Shown here: positions 1 through 9,655 of the stretch, piece by piece
Numbering within the stretch: the stretch's first letter is position 1
Layout: the number at the start of each line of letters is the position of its first letter
Source of the DNA: Eopsaltria australis
Lineage: Eukaryota; Chordata; Aves; Passeriformes; Petroicidae
Assembly: GCA_034509425.1 (NCBI GenBank)
Contig: JAVTVJ010000040.1
Span: forward strand, 5,319,001 to 5,383,000
Length of the DNA: 64,000 nt
Reading direction: 5' to 3'
Made by a program: the position numbers and the translations under genes
The notes under the pieces: model-generated
Databases searched by the model: none
Told to the model about the DNA's origin: nothing
Seen by the model: only the letters and a program-made list of their open reading frames with translations

Positions 1-1734
1 TTTCAATAACAACATTCTGGGTTTCTCTTGATACTTAATAAACCTCTGAGAAATCTCCTAGTATATATAAAAAAAAAAAGACAACACAATAATCTGGATA
101 TCTGAAAGAAACTTGTATAAAATCCTGAGGTTTTTTTCCTCTCTCTAGCTATACAAACACATCCACTCATCAGCAGTTTGTGTACGGAGTGAACCATCAA
201 GCTACAGCAGATCCTTGACACTTTCTAACAGCTACCAATCCCTTTCACATATTCATTTTTGAAACAAACCCCTTAATCAACCTCTTTTTCAGGGCACTGT
301 GCTCGTTGATATGAGCCAGAATGGCAAACACATAGCAGCATAACTGACAATAACCTAGCACCTGGCATTGCAAAAGATGCTCCAATTTCAGCAGAGCTCA
401 CAGATATATCCTGCTGCGAAGCTGTGGGACTTTGAAGAAGTAAGCAGAAAACAGAGTTGAGATGACATTTGCAACTGTAGCTGACTGAGCAAATTCTGAT
501 TATGTCCCATTTTCAGAATCTGACCAGAATACTCTTGTCTTTCTCCAGATTTGATCACTCAGGGTTGGCCTTAAGAGGATCAGTTATCAGTTACAATGAG
601 AAAAGGATGTTTCTGTCAGTATCAGGCTAGAAGACCAACCTCTTCTTACTTCCTTGGGAAAATTTAGTATACTGAGGTGATTCTAGATGAATTTGATCTG
701 GTCTAAGTAAGTATCACTATCAGACTGCATAAACTACAACACAACAACCTTGCTTCTGAGGAATGTAAAATACTGGAAACACAGAGTGCTTACTATTTTG
801 AGATAAGTAATACTGAAGATCAATCCTCAGCATTCTTGGCTTGAAATTAAGAACTTTTATTGATATAAGGAAGAAAGGGGGGAGTGGGCTAGGGAGGCAC
901 AATGGGCATGTAATCATATTGCTTTTTCCAGTATTTTCCCCTAAACCATGTGAATTTATCACTTACATTTGCCTTTCTTCAGCATTATCCAGTATGTAGA
1001 GATAAGATATTGATACTTTTGTCAACTAATTACTTTCTTCAGCAGCTCTTCTTTGACACCTTATTAAAGGAAACACAAATAGTATGAATCACTGCAGTAA
1101 TACAACCAGTTCTACCATGTTTTGTATATGCCACCTGGGCACAGAGAAACAGGTAAGGTCTGCCCACCAGGTGACTTTACAGTATTAGCAATTAATATCA
1201 GCCTAAATGGGTATGAAGCCTGTTGACCATGATGATTCAACATTTCAGCTCAACTCACTTCAGCACCACATTGAAATTATCTATGTAAAAGAATTATTTA
1301 AAGTGTATTCTTTCAAAATCACTAATGAAGGAATGAAAAAGAAGAAAGAAATAATTAACTGTCTATATACCTCACACCAACATAGAATCTTTATGATTTG
1401 TATTTCTGATCAGATTCCATTAATGACGCATGCATCATTTTTTCTCAGTTTATAAATAATTTTTAAAATAAATTAACAAATTATGAAATATGGAATTCAG
1501 TTCTAGCTTTTTCCCTGGGTTTAACAGTTTTTAATAGTTCTATACTTCATGACTAAAGTTTAATAGTTCTATACTTCATGTTTACTAAAAATATTTTCCA
1601 ACAGATCGACTCTCTGGCAAAATAGTGTCATATCAACATTTAGGTAAGTTATGAGTTCTCAAACCTGTTAATATCTCTCACCAATACTAAAATCTGGCAA
1701 TAGTTTGTCTGCCATAAACATCAGTTGTCATTGT
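1..1734. other. Intergenic DNA upstream of ASCC3, no gene seen
   Basis: AT-rich sequence with no open frame that resembles a known protein and no recognisable repeat, apart from the small direct repeat listed at 1530-1580. From vertebrate synteny the next gene in this direction would be expected to be GRIK2, far outside the window; that is background knowledge and nothing here shows it. Confidence 0.6.
1530..1580. repeat. 22-bp direct repeat, period 29
   Basis: A 22-base word beginning TTTAATAGTTCTATACTTC occurs at 1530-1551 and again, identical, at 1559-1580. The seven bases between the copies are unique. It looks like a small local duplication with no sign of function. Confidence 0.85.
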
Positions 1735-2465
1735 CTTCAGAGTTTTGCTCTATCCATTTGTATGCGTCTAAATTGGGAGAGGAATGGATAGAGAACCCTG
1801 CAGAAAGGGGTCTGGGGGTGCAGGCTGGCAGCAAATCCAGTAGGAGGCTGCTGTGTGTCCTGGCAGCCAAGACACCAAACCACATCCTGGGACGCATCAA
1901 ACACAGCACAGACAGTCAGAAGAGGTGACTGTTCCACTGTATTCATCATTGGTGTGGCCTCACCTGGAGTGCTGTGGGCAGTTCTGGGCCCCATGATTTA
2001 AAAACAATATTAATGTCCTTGAATGTGCCCAGAAGAGGGCAACAAAGTTGGAGCAAGAGTTGGAAGTCATATCCTGTGAGGAGCAGCTGAGGATGTCAGG
2101 TTTGCCTGGTTTGGAGACAAAAGAGGCTGAGCGGTGACCTCATTGCTCCCTACAGCTTACTGAGGAGGCCAAGTGGAGCAGACGGGGCTGAGGTTTTTTC
2201 CCTGGGATTCAGTGATAGGATATGTGGGAAGAGTTCAAAGATTTGCCAGGGAAGGTTTAGATTGGACATTAGGAAGCATTTCTTTACCAGGAGGGTGGTA
2301 AAACACTGGAACAGGCTCCCTAGAGAGGTGGTCAATGTCCCAGGCCTGTCAAGGTTTAAGAGGCATTTGGACAATGCTCTTAATAACATGGTTTAATTTG
2401 GTCTGCCCTGAATTGTTCAGACAGTTGAACTGGATGATCATTGTAGTTCCCTTCCAACTGAAACT
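1735..2465 (+). mobile_element. CR1 LINE, 5'-truncated 3' end
   Basis: About 700 bp of the 3' end of a CR1 non-LTR retrotransposon in sense orientation. Recognisable blocks run in the expected order: the end of the reverse-transcriptase ORF (around 1775-2000, with a block close to TGGCCTCACCTGGAGT), the GAGGAGCAGCTGAGG block near 2079, the GGTTTAGATTGGACATTAGG block near 2254, the GGAACAGGCTCCCTAGAGAG block near 2309, and the terminal CCCTTCCAACTGAAACTA. The reading frame is broken, so it is a dead fossil. Instead of the usual ATTCTATG-type tail it runs directly into the microsatellite at 2466. Confidence 0.9.
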
Positions 2466-2692
2466 ATCCCATCCCATCCCATCCCATCCCATCCCATCCC
2501 ATCCCATCCCATCCTATCCTATCCTATCCTATCCTATCCTATCCTATCCTATCCTATCCCATCCTATCCTATCCTATCCTATCCCATCCTATTCCTATTC
2601 CTATTCCTATTCCTATTCCTATTCTTATTCCTATTCCTATTCCTATTCCTATTCCTATTCCTATTTCTATTCCTATTCCTATTCCTTCTATT
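2466..2692. repeat. Compound microsatellite (ATCCC)n-(ATCCT)n-(ATTCCT)n
   Basis: About 227 bp of simple repeat in three successive zones. Pentamer ATCCC runs to about 2512, pentamer ATCCT to about 2590 with occasional ATCCC units, and hexamer ATTCCT to about 2690 with occasional ATTCTT or TTTCTA variants. It starts exactly at the 3' end of the CR1 copy, so it most likely grew from that element's tail. Open frames through it (serine/tyrosine or glycine/isoleucine runs) are artefacts of the repeat. Confidence 0.95.
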
Positions 2693-3864
2693 TTTAAACC
2701 ATTGCATATGGCGATTTTCAGAAAAGAAATGTTCTTTGTTTCATGTTCCAAATTAACAGACATTTTCATTTGGTTTACTTTCTTTTTTCATTTTGCTCTG
2801 ATAAAGACCTAGCAAATATGTCAACACAAATTCACGAAACATCACACACAGAGCATTCATCTTGAAATTATGCAAGCATCAGTCATTAGACATATGACCA
2901 AGGTACAGAAACATGATGGCTAAAGAAGACTCCTAAAGTTATTCTCTACATCTATATTGAGAAATCTTTTAAAAATATCTATAATGCTTTCTAAGTTCAG
3001 GCTTCTTGTTGGATATAACAATATAAAGTTTCTATTAGATTATGATGTATTTATTTTAGAAAGCCAATAAGAGCTTTTCTGAAATAAAAGGGTTTTTTTT
3101 CTTTTCTGAAAGAAAAAAAAAGCAAAATTATAATGTTTTCCTTATTTAACTGCTATATATGTAAAGTCATTCATGATTAATTCTACAAGCATTAATTAAA
3201 ATTGTAGTAGTGGGGATTACTAGGAAATTTGTAACTGTTTAAACTTAGGCTCAGCAACTGAAAGAAAGAAAGAAACAAACAAACAAACAAAGAAGATTTG
3301 TCCACTACCACTCAAGAATTCTGTGGAATTATGATAATGTGTGTTTCTATACTCTTTATCTATACTGTGAAGCAATCAATGCTGTTGCATTTCTAAATAC
3401 ACTTAAGAAATTATAAATAAGAAATTGAGATTAACAAGAAACATGTTTTCCATTCTAGCTACATAGATATTCACCAGCACAGAAGTATCAGGCTGCTTAA
3501 TTGACCTGAAAAACCACAGTCAAAATTTAAGATTCCTTTGAAAACTCACTGTGCTAAAGAAAAGCAACTGGGCATTAAATCCAGGTACATTCATATCCAG
3601 TAGAAGATAACATAAATAGATTGAAGTCAGAGAGTACTGCATAAGAACCAGTAATAATGGAGATGATATATCCTCTTTATGTAGCCTGCATGACATTATA
3701 AAAGGCTCAGGTCTCAAGGAACAAATTTGAATTATGAATTTTTATGCAGCATCAGATACCTATTTTCTTATTCATATCTTCCTCAGCAGTATTTTCTTAT
3801 GATACACTGTGTATTCAGTTTCAAGAACTTGCAGACCACTCACAATGTCTGTGCAACTGTATAA
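2693..3864. other. Intergenic, no gene seen
   Basis: AT-rich non-coding DNA. The only structure noticed is the short tetranucleotide tract listed at 3260-3291. Confidence 0.55.
3260..3291. repeat. Tetranucleotide tract (GAAA)n-(CAAA)n
   Basis: Three to four GAAA units are followed directly by four CAAA units, a simple-sequence tract of about 32 bp. Confidence 0.9.
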
Positions 3865-4490
3865 TGTGGCCCAGGTTTGGTGGTGGGAGGAGAGTACAGG
3901 GTTAGGCTTATGTGAGAAGTTGCCAGAAGCTTCCTCTGTGTCTGACAGATCCAGTGCCAGCCAGCTGCAAGATGGACCCACCACTGGCCAAGGCTGAGCC
4001 CCTCAGTGTTAATGGCAGCACCTCTGTGATAATAGATTTAAGAAGACAGAAAAAACCTGAGCATGCTGGAGCAGGCGATGGGTGTGACGAATCCAACCCC
4101 TGAAAAGGAAGGAGCAGCAGAGACTTGTGATGAACTGGCTGCAGCCTACATTCCCTGTTCCCCTGCACAACTGACTGGAGCACAGGTAGAAAATTAGGGA
4201 ATCAAGTTCCGCTCAGAAAGAAGGCAGCAATGAGGGAAAGGTGTTTTTAGAATTTGGTTTTATAGCTCATAATTCTACTCTGATTTTGACTGGTAATAAA
4301 TTGAACTAATTTTTCCCCAAGTTGAGTACAATTTGCCTGTGACGGTAATTGTTGAGTGATCTCTCCCTATCCATATCCCAGCCCACAATCCTTTTGTTAC
4401 ATTTCTTTGCCCTGTCCAGTCAAGAAGGGGAATGAATAGAGGGGCTTCAGTGGGCACCTGGCATCGAGCCAAGGTCAGCCCCTCCTCCCA
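3865..4490 (+). mobile_element. Decayed avian ERV LTR, internally deleted copy
   Basis: Non-coding LTR of an avian endogenous retrovirus family that I recognise from songbird genomes but cannot name with certainty. Diagnostic blocks: GAGAAGTTGCCAGAAGCTTC at about 3914, ACCCACCACTGGCCAAGG near 3975, a degraded TATA-like ATAGATTTAAGAAG near 4031, TTTTGACTGGTAATAAATTG near 4284, and a conserved 3' part around GACGGTAATTGTTGAGTGAT. It lacks the internal tandem array that the related copy at about 43676-44365 keeps; the deletion point is near 4070-4095. No internal retroviral genes lie next to it, so it is a solo LTR or fragment. The edges are approximate. Confidence 0.75.
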
Positions 4491-4974
4491 GTAACTTTTA
4501 AGTAAAGTACTAAAATCTACGGGAACAAGATGACTGTAAAGAATTACAGCTCATTTGAATAACAGCACCTCCAACGCACTGACTTTTGCTAGCATTGCAG
4601 TTGCAGCCATGCATGATATGATTACTTTGTAATCACAGGCAATAGAGATTGGGAATGTTTTCTGAGGAAGCTGCATTATTGTCACATAATAACATTGATT
4701 TAAAATTTTTCTCCCAGTGTTGGTAACAGTGACATCTGCAGAGAGCAGTTAGTTTTGAATGCTTGATACTCTCATCCCATCAGAGATTAATACTGATTCA
4801 AGGACGTCTGCCAGGTTCATCTTACAAACTCAACAGAAGCTGAATTTGTTGATTTTTTTTGTAACGCAGTGATTTAATAAGTTTTCCATTGTCAAAGTAA
4901 AGACAAGGTTATTTTAATTACTAATCTATTTCTTTTCTGAATCTGAAGTACTCTTCAACTAGCTAAAACTAATG
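4491..4974. other. Intergenic spacer between two LTRs
   Basis: Unique-looking AT-rich DNA separating the decayed LTR from the solo LTR at 4981. No gene or repeat recognised. Confidence 0.5.
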
Positions 4975-4980
4975 GTTCAC
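4975..4980. repeat. Target-site duplication, left copy
   Basis: GTTCAC directly before the solo LTR. The same six bases recur directly after it at 5560-5565. Confidence 0.9.
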
Positions 4981-5559
4981 TGTAGCGGTGGTAAAAACCC
5001 CTTGGACGCTCCTAGTGGGCGAGTCCCAATACCACCCCAGGGATTGAAACATCAATAGTTTAGCCCAGGTATGGGCCACCCCCCTGACTCCTCCTAGTCG
5101 ATAGTCATTGGTTCTATAAGCTCTTCCTTTAAGTTTGTACTATCCCATTTTTCCAGAGAGTTCTTAGTTCTGTTACCATTGATTTGTCACCTACCCTTAT
5201 CCCCTCCCCTGCTCCCATCCCATTGACTGTGATCCCCATACTCCTCCCCAGCTCCGCCTCTCTTCCCTCTCCTTATTGGCCCACTGGTTCTGTTATAAGT
5301 CATTGTCTGAGCTAGCTCGGGGCCCTTCAGCTCCGGGACTCAGAATAATTAGACCATTTTGCTACCCAGCTGTCGAGTCCTCCCTAATTCCTCCGCGGTT
5401 CCGGGAACAACTCACGACCCACCAACGCTCCTAGTCCCTGATGAGGCTGCGTGTCTCCCTCGTCTGCCCACCTTGCGGTTAGGGCATTCGAGGTCCCTCA
5501 GGCGAGCTAGGAGCAACCATCGGCAGGCGGATCGTAGAGTGCCCAGCACGTTTGCTACA
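4981..5559 (+). mobile_element. Solo LTR, class II (ERVK-like) avian ERV
   Basis: A 579-bp element that begins TGTAGC and ends GCTACA, a perfect terminal inverted repeat with the retroviral TG...CA ends. It is flanked on both sides by the same six bases, GTTCAC. A 6-bp duplication is what class II (alpha/beta, ERVK-type) retroviruses usually leave; class I and ERVL types usually leave 4-5 bp. A TATA-like TTATAAG lies at 5293-5299 behind a pyrimidine-rich, CCTCCCC-containing stretch, fitting a U3 promoter. There is no gag, pol or env, so the provirus was lost by LTR-LTR recombination. Intact ends and a perfect duplication suggest a fairly recent insertion. It lies about 2 kb upstream of the ASCC3 promoter, in the same orientation if the TATA marks its sense. 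Confidence 0.92.
5293..5299 (+). promoter_or_regulatory. TATA-like box inside the solo LTR
   Basis: TTATAAG about 310 bp into the LTR, where a U3 promoter would be expected. Whether it is active cannot be told from sequence. Confidence 0.5.
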
Positions 5560-5565
5560 GTTCAC
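5560..5565. repeat. Target-site duplication, right copy
   Basis: GTTCAC directly after the GCTACA end of the solo LTR, identical to 4975-4980. Confidence 0.9.
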
Positions 5566-6839
5566 ATATTAGCGTTAATTTTTAGTTGCTAAAAAAACCA
5601 AAATGAGTCAATTCAATAGTCCATAAATTACAATGCATTTGCAGACAATCATTGAAGTGTCCCCAGCAGGCAGTACTCACAGTGACCATAAACTGGGATT
5701 GGGTCTTGTGAGCACCTATTGTTCTCCAGGTGAACAACACTGGTTTGACTCTGAATGCAATACTGCTTGGTTAACAAACATGTGAAGTGAAGAGTACAGT
5801 AGTGAATTAACTCCTGTAAATTTCCAGGGTATTTTGCAAACTTAAGATCAGGTATGTTTCTGGCTTCTCAGATTGTACAATTCTGAGTCTACTTGACCAA
5901 AATTTTTTTCTAAAATTTCAATTAGAAGTTCTCATGTGGCTACACCAGAAGGATTTGATACAAAAATGGAGAAAGACTATTTGCACCTTTTTATTGGACA
6001 TGCAAGAGGCGTAACAGTCAAACAAAGGACAAGACAGTGGAGATTTCAATACTAATGAATACTGAAATGCTGCCTAAGATCTGGTACGACACAGAAGAGA
6101 ATAAGCAAAGTGTTATTTAAGATGTAGACATCAAACAAATGATATAAGAAATAAGAAGAAAAACTACTTTTTTCCCGAGAGGCAAGTTCCTCTTAAGTTG
6201 ATCCCACAATTTACATTTCTGTCCATCTGGGTCCATAAATAGGGTGAAATTGTACTCACCTTGTATATATCCCTGTAGGTAACTTTAAAGATTACATTAA
6301 CACATATACATCTATAGCTCAGCTGGGTGTTCCATGCTCCCTTTACTGATAAATGAGAATCACTGGCACTTTTCCAGGTCAATTCATTAGATCTCAGGGC
6401 AAGATGGAAAGAACCAGAGTGATTCCATTGATTCTTAAGCAAATGTGGAAGTTTAACACATACATAGATTTCCATACAGTGAGAATGTAATTTTCTTAAG
6501 ATAAAGTCTTCTCTATCAATGATTTTTATCCCTTTCATGTGCTGTATGTCTTCCAAAAAATTAGTACATACTGAAGAAAATGAGATTTTTTTTCCTGAGG
6601 CACATATTAAGCCTGTGTTAAGTCACCTGCATCTGACAAAATTAATTCCATGCAATGTCTGGCACTTCTTGTCCATTAAATATCTAGCTGATAGTATCTT
6701 TATTGAAAAGCATCACCTTACACATTACAGTATTAATACAACTAAGGACATAGGCCACTTACATAAAAAGCTTGCTTCAAAAATCATAAAACTGAATAAG
6801 TGTGGAAAAGCCCGAGGCACACACTGAGATACATACATG
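5566..6839. other. Intergenic, no gene seen
   Basis: AT-rich DNA between the solo LTR and the CR1 copy. Open frames of about 130 codons on the minus strand and 102 codons on the plus strand occur here, but neither resembles a known protein and I treat both as chance. Confidence 0.5.
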
Positions 6840-7339
6840 GTTTGGCAAGAATGAAGTGTGCAGGCGACAGATGAGCTGCCAAAGTGCACTGAGGGCTGAA
6901 GGACACCCGCATCCAGGAAAGCTCAAGGCACTGACACAGGAGCACAAAGTCTTACGAGGAGAGGCTGAGAGAGCTGAGATTGTTTAGCCTGCAGAAAAGG
7001 AGGCTCGGGAGGAATCTTACTGCTGTGACTGCTGAAAGAAGGTTACAGCCAGGTGGGGATCAGCCTATTCTCCCAAGCAACCACTGACAGGATAAGAGAA
7101 GAGAGTATTAAGTTGTGCCGGGGAGGTTTAGTTTGGACATTTCGAAAAATTTCTACGCAGAAGCGGTGATTAGACACTAGAATGGGCTGCTCAAGGAAGC
7201 GAAGGTTCACCGTCCATTGGAGGTGTGCAGCACTGGACGTGGCACCTGGTTTAGCTGACAAGGTGGTTGGTGTTCGGTCATAGGCTGAACTCGGTAAAGA
7301 TTACGTCTTTATCAACGTAATTGATTCTGTGATTCTGTG
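6840..7339 (+). mobile_element. CR1 LINE 3' fragment beside the CpG island
   Basis: Sense-oriented CR1 3' end. Blocks seen: TTACGAGGAGAGGCTGAGAG near 6952, TTGTTTAGCCTGCAGAAAAG near 6980, CATTCTCCCAAGCAACCACTGA-like sequence near 7065, GTGCCGGGGAGGTTTAGTTT near 7117, and a terminal tail of two ATTCTGTG units at 7324-7339. It is clearer from about 6930 onward; the 5' edge is uncertain. The element ends where the GC-rich promoter begins. Confidence 0.88.
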
Positions 7340-7599
7340 AAATACTGCTGGGAGCTGCCCCCACGGCACATTCCACGCCGGGCATAACTGGGGCGGGAGA
7401 CCGGGCACGGCAGCCGCGGCACCTCGCCGACACGCGGTTTGTCTGCACAGAGAACGCAGCGGAGGCGCTGCCTGTAGCCGAGGTAGGGCTGAGCGCGGCG
7501 CCGGCACGGCGGAGCGTGGAGAGCCGGGCAGGAGCCAGCGGGATCCAGCGGGGGCCAGCAGGGCCCGGCGGCACCGGCCCATCCCCGCCGCGGCCATGG

Positions 7600-7702
7600 A
7601 GCCCCGCGGGCCGCGCCGGACACGGCCCCGCCCGCTCGCCGTACGGCAGTGTCGCGCCGCGCCGGCTCTTGGCGGCAGCGGAGCCGGCGGGCCGTAAGGC
7701 AG
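7600..7702 (+). other. ASCC3: Predicted ASCC3 exon 1, non-coding 5' UTR
   Basis: The coding exon at 21647 has an acceptor (ATCTAG) 54 bases before the start codon, so at least one upstream exon is required. Within the CpG island two donors stand close together: GCC|GTAAGG at 7693/7694, the better consensus match, and GGCAG|GTGCGC at 7702/7703. Either could end exon 1. The 5' edge given is only a guess, because a CpG-island start site cannot be placed by eye. Confidence 0.45.
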
Positions 7703-7711
7703 GTGCGCGGC

Positions 7712-7738
7712 GGGCGCGGCGGGCGGGGGTCGGGCGGG
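7712..7738 (+). other. G-quadruplex motif just after exon 1 donor
   Basis: Five G-runs of three or more (7712-7714, 7721-7723, 7725-7729, 7732-7734, 7736-7738) are separated by loops of 1-6 bases on the non-template strand. This meets the standard G3+N1-7 rule. It lies 9-18 bases downstream of the candidate exon 1 donors, a usual site for R-loops and G4 at CpG-island promoters. Confidence 0.7.
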
Positions 7739-7740
7739 TG

Positions 7741-7774
7741 CGGCGTGGGGGCCGCCGCGGCGTGGGGGCCGCCG
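7741..7774. repeat. 17-bp perfect tandem duplication in CpG island
   Basis: The word CGGCGTGGGGGCCGCCG occurs at 7741-7757 and again at 7758-7774 with no spacer. It is a GC-rich duplication, likely length-variable between individuals. Confidence 0.9.
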
Positions 7775-9179
7775 GGGAGGGCCGGGGGCCGCCGCTGCTC
7801 GGAGCCGCCGCCGCTGCGGAGCCGCGGTCCGGCCCCCGGCGGGGAATGGGACTCCGGTACCGGCCTGCACAGGCGCGGGGGAGCGTCCCGCCGCCGCTGC
7901 GGGGGTCTCTGCCCGCAGCCGCCCGGGCAGGAACGTCGGTGCGCTGCTGGCGGGGCCCCGCGGTCGGGGGCGGCCGGGCCGCTGGCCGGTGCCACGCGGT
8001 GCCTCCGGCGAGCAGGGCAGGGCAGGGCAGGCGGCGTGGCCGGGGCTGGCAGCGGGGCCGGGGCTGGCGGAGCGCTCGCCGTGCCCCAGCCCGGGCGCAG
8101 CGCGGCGGGTGATGCAAGGCCGCTCCGAAGGCCCGGGTGCTGCTCTGGACCGCCTTCCGCGGTTTGCTTGTGGGAACGGCGCTGGCGGGAGTGGCCAAGT
8201 GGGAAATGCACGGCTGTCGAATGTACTTTCAGTTCTTACTACTGGTATTAATAAATTCAGAGAACGAGAAATGAAGAACGAAAAAGGCATGTGGTCACAT
8301 AGAGTGTTTTTCCCTTTCGAGTACTGCTTGCTTCATTTTGGTTGGTCATGATAAACTGACGGCTGTGCTTATAGGAACACGTCAGTCCTGTAGCGTCCTA
8401 AGGCTTGAACTTCAGGTGCTTTAGGAGTGTGTATCATGTTCGAATTCAAATAATACCTTTGCTTTAAACCTATGAGTTCTGAATGAAGGTTTTGTTATTG
8501 TTTGTAAAATATTAATATTGGTGTAGACCCTTTAAGCCTTACAGCTTTTTAAACAACCAGCTGTAAAGTAATGAAACCAGTAAGTGTAATTTCTGCAGAG
8601 AAGAAATCCAATAGTGACACTTAGTTACTTTCCAGAGGATAGACTTGAGTCTAGCTGATGAGTAGAAAAATTATGCAAGTTTCAGAGACCGTGGAGCAAG
8701 GGCAATGTATGTCCACATGGTAGGTTGCAGAGCTAAATTTTTAGGAGGAACTAAACCAAACTAGGCTGTCAGGTCAGGTGCAAACTGGCCTCCATCTAAA
8801 GATGGCATTGGTGGTATCAGTGAGATGGTGAGTCTGATTAAACATATGCTGCTTTTCAGCAGATGGTGTAGTAAAACAATCTCCTTTGGATCTGACTTGC
8901 TTCTGACCAGAGGAGAGTAAACTTGCATCATCTTGGAATTATATGTATAGATATTTGGAAAAAAACTTTCTTCACATTTATATGGGAATACAGACCAACT
9001 CCCAGCTAGGACCTTTATGAGTTGTATAAACAAACTACGTATTAGACCTCAGTTTTCTCTAAAAGCTAGCTTTGGAATATGTTAGGTCGCAACTGCTAGT
9101 GAATCAAGAGAGAAGGCAAGAAATTGTCAAACAACAATATTTTGTTCTGACAGTTCTGTGTTTACAGAACTTGCTTTGA

Positions 9180-9655
9180 AGCTAAACCTGAAGCTCCTGG
9201 AGCAGCTCTGGTGGAGGGCTATGAAGATGATTAAAGGACTGAAGCATCTCTTACGAAGAGTGGCTGGCAGAGTTGAGCCTGTTCAATCTCAAGAAAAGAC
9301 AAGTGAGAGGAGACCTTATAAATGTGTACAACTGTCTGAAGAGAGGGTGTCAAGAGGACGTATGAAAGCTCTTTTTGGTGGTGCCAAGCACTCTGACAAG
9401 GGGCAGCAGGGAGAAGTTCATGCACAGGAAGTTCCACCTGTATATGAGGAAGAACTTCTTCACTGTGGATGACTGAGCACTGGAACAAGTTGCCCTGAGA
9501 GACTGTGGAGTCTCCCTCTGTGGAGATACTCAAGAGCTGTCTGCTGTGTGCCGTGTACTCTAGGACTGGCCCTGCTTGGGCAGAGAGGTTGACCCAGATG
9601 ATCCACTGTGGTTGCTTTCAACCTTTCCCATTCTGTGACTATGTGATCAAGATTA
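9180..9655 (+). mobile_element. CR1 LINE 3' fragment
   Basis: Sense CR1 3' end in intron 1. Blocks include AGTGAGAGGAGACCTTATAA at 9302, a GGTGCCAAGCACTCTGACAA-like stretch near 9380, TGAGGAAGAACTTCTTCACT near 9446, GACTGAGCACTGGAACAAGT at 9471, and the end CCCATTCTGTGACTATGTGA. It shares the AGGAAGAACTTCTT and GACTGAGCACTGGAACA blocks with the copy at 62330, so the two probably belong to the same CR1 subfamily. Confidence 0.88.

Larger units (their letters stand above)
7340..8215 (+). promoter_or_regulatory. CpG-island promoter of ASCC3
   Basis: About 0.9 kb of very GC-rich DNA dense in CpG, in sharp contrast to AT-rich flanks. It includes candidate Sp1 boxes (GGGGCGGGA at about 7390, GGCCCCGCCCGC at about 7624) and no convincing TATA box, which fits a housekeeping-type dispersed promoter. 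It stands 13.9 kb upstream of the first ASCC3 coding exon, and splice donors near 7694-7703 point into the gene. Long open frames on both strands here reflect the lack of stop codons in GC-rich DNA and are not genes. Transcription in the opposite direction is possible but nothing shows it. Confidence 0.88.

Noticed and set aside
2335..2769. Open frames with long serine-tyrosine or glycine-isoleucine repeats
   Set aside because: They are translations of the microsatellite at 2466-2692.
5359..5592. 77-codon open frame inside the solo LTR
   Set aside because: It lies within the LTR and crosses its 3' end; LTRs of this type do not code for protein and no motif is seen.
6164..6556. 130-codon minus-strand open frame upstream of ASCC3
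   Set aside because: No recognisable motif; base composition matches the non-coding surroundings.
7278..8290. Open frames of about 200-330 codons on both strands in the CpG island
   Set aside because: Rich in A, P, R and G in several overlapping frames at once. This is the usual result of few stop codons in GC-rich DNA, with no recognisable domain.
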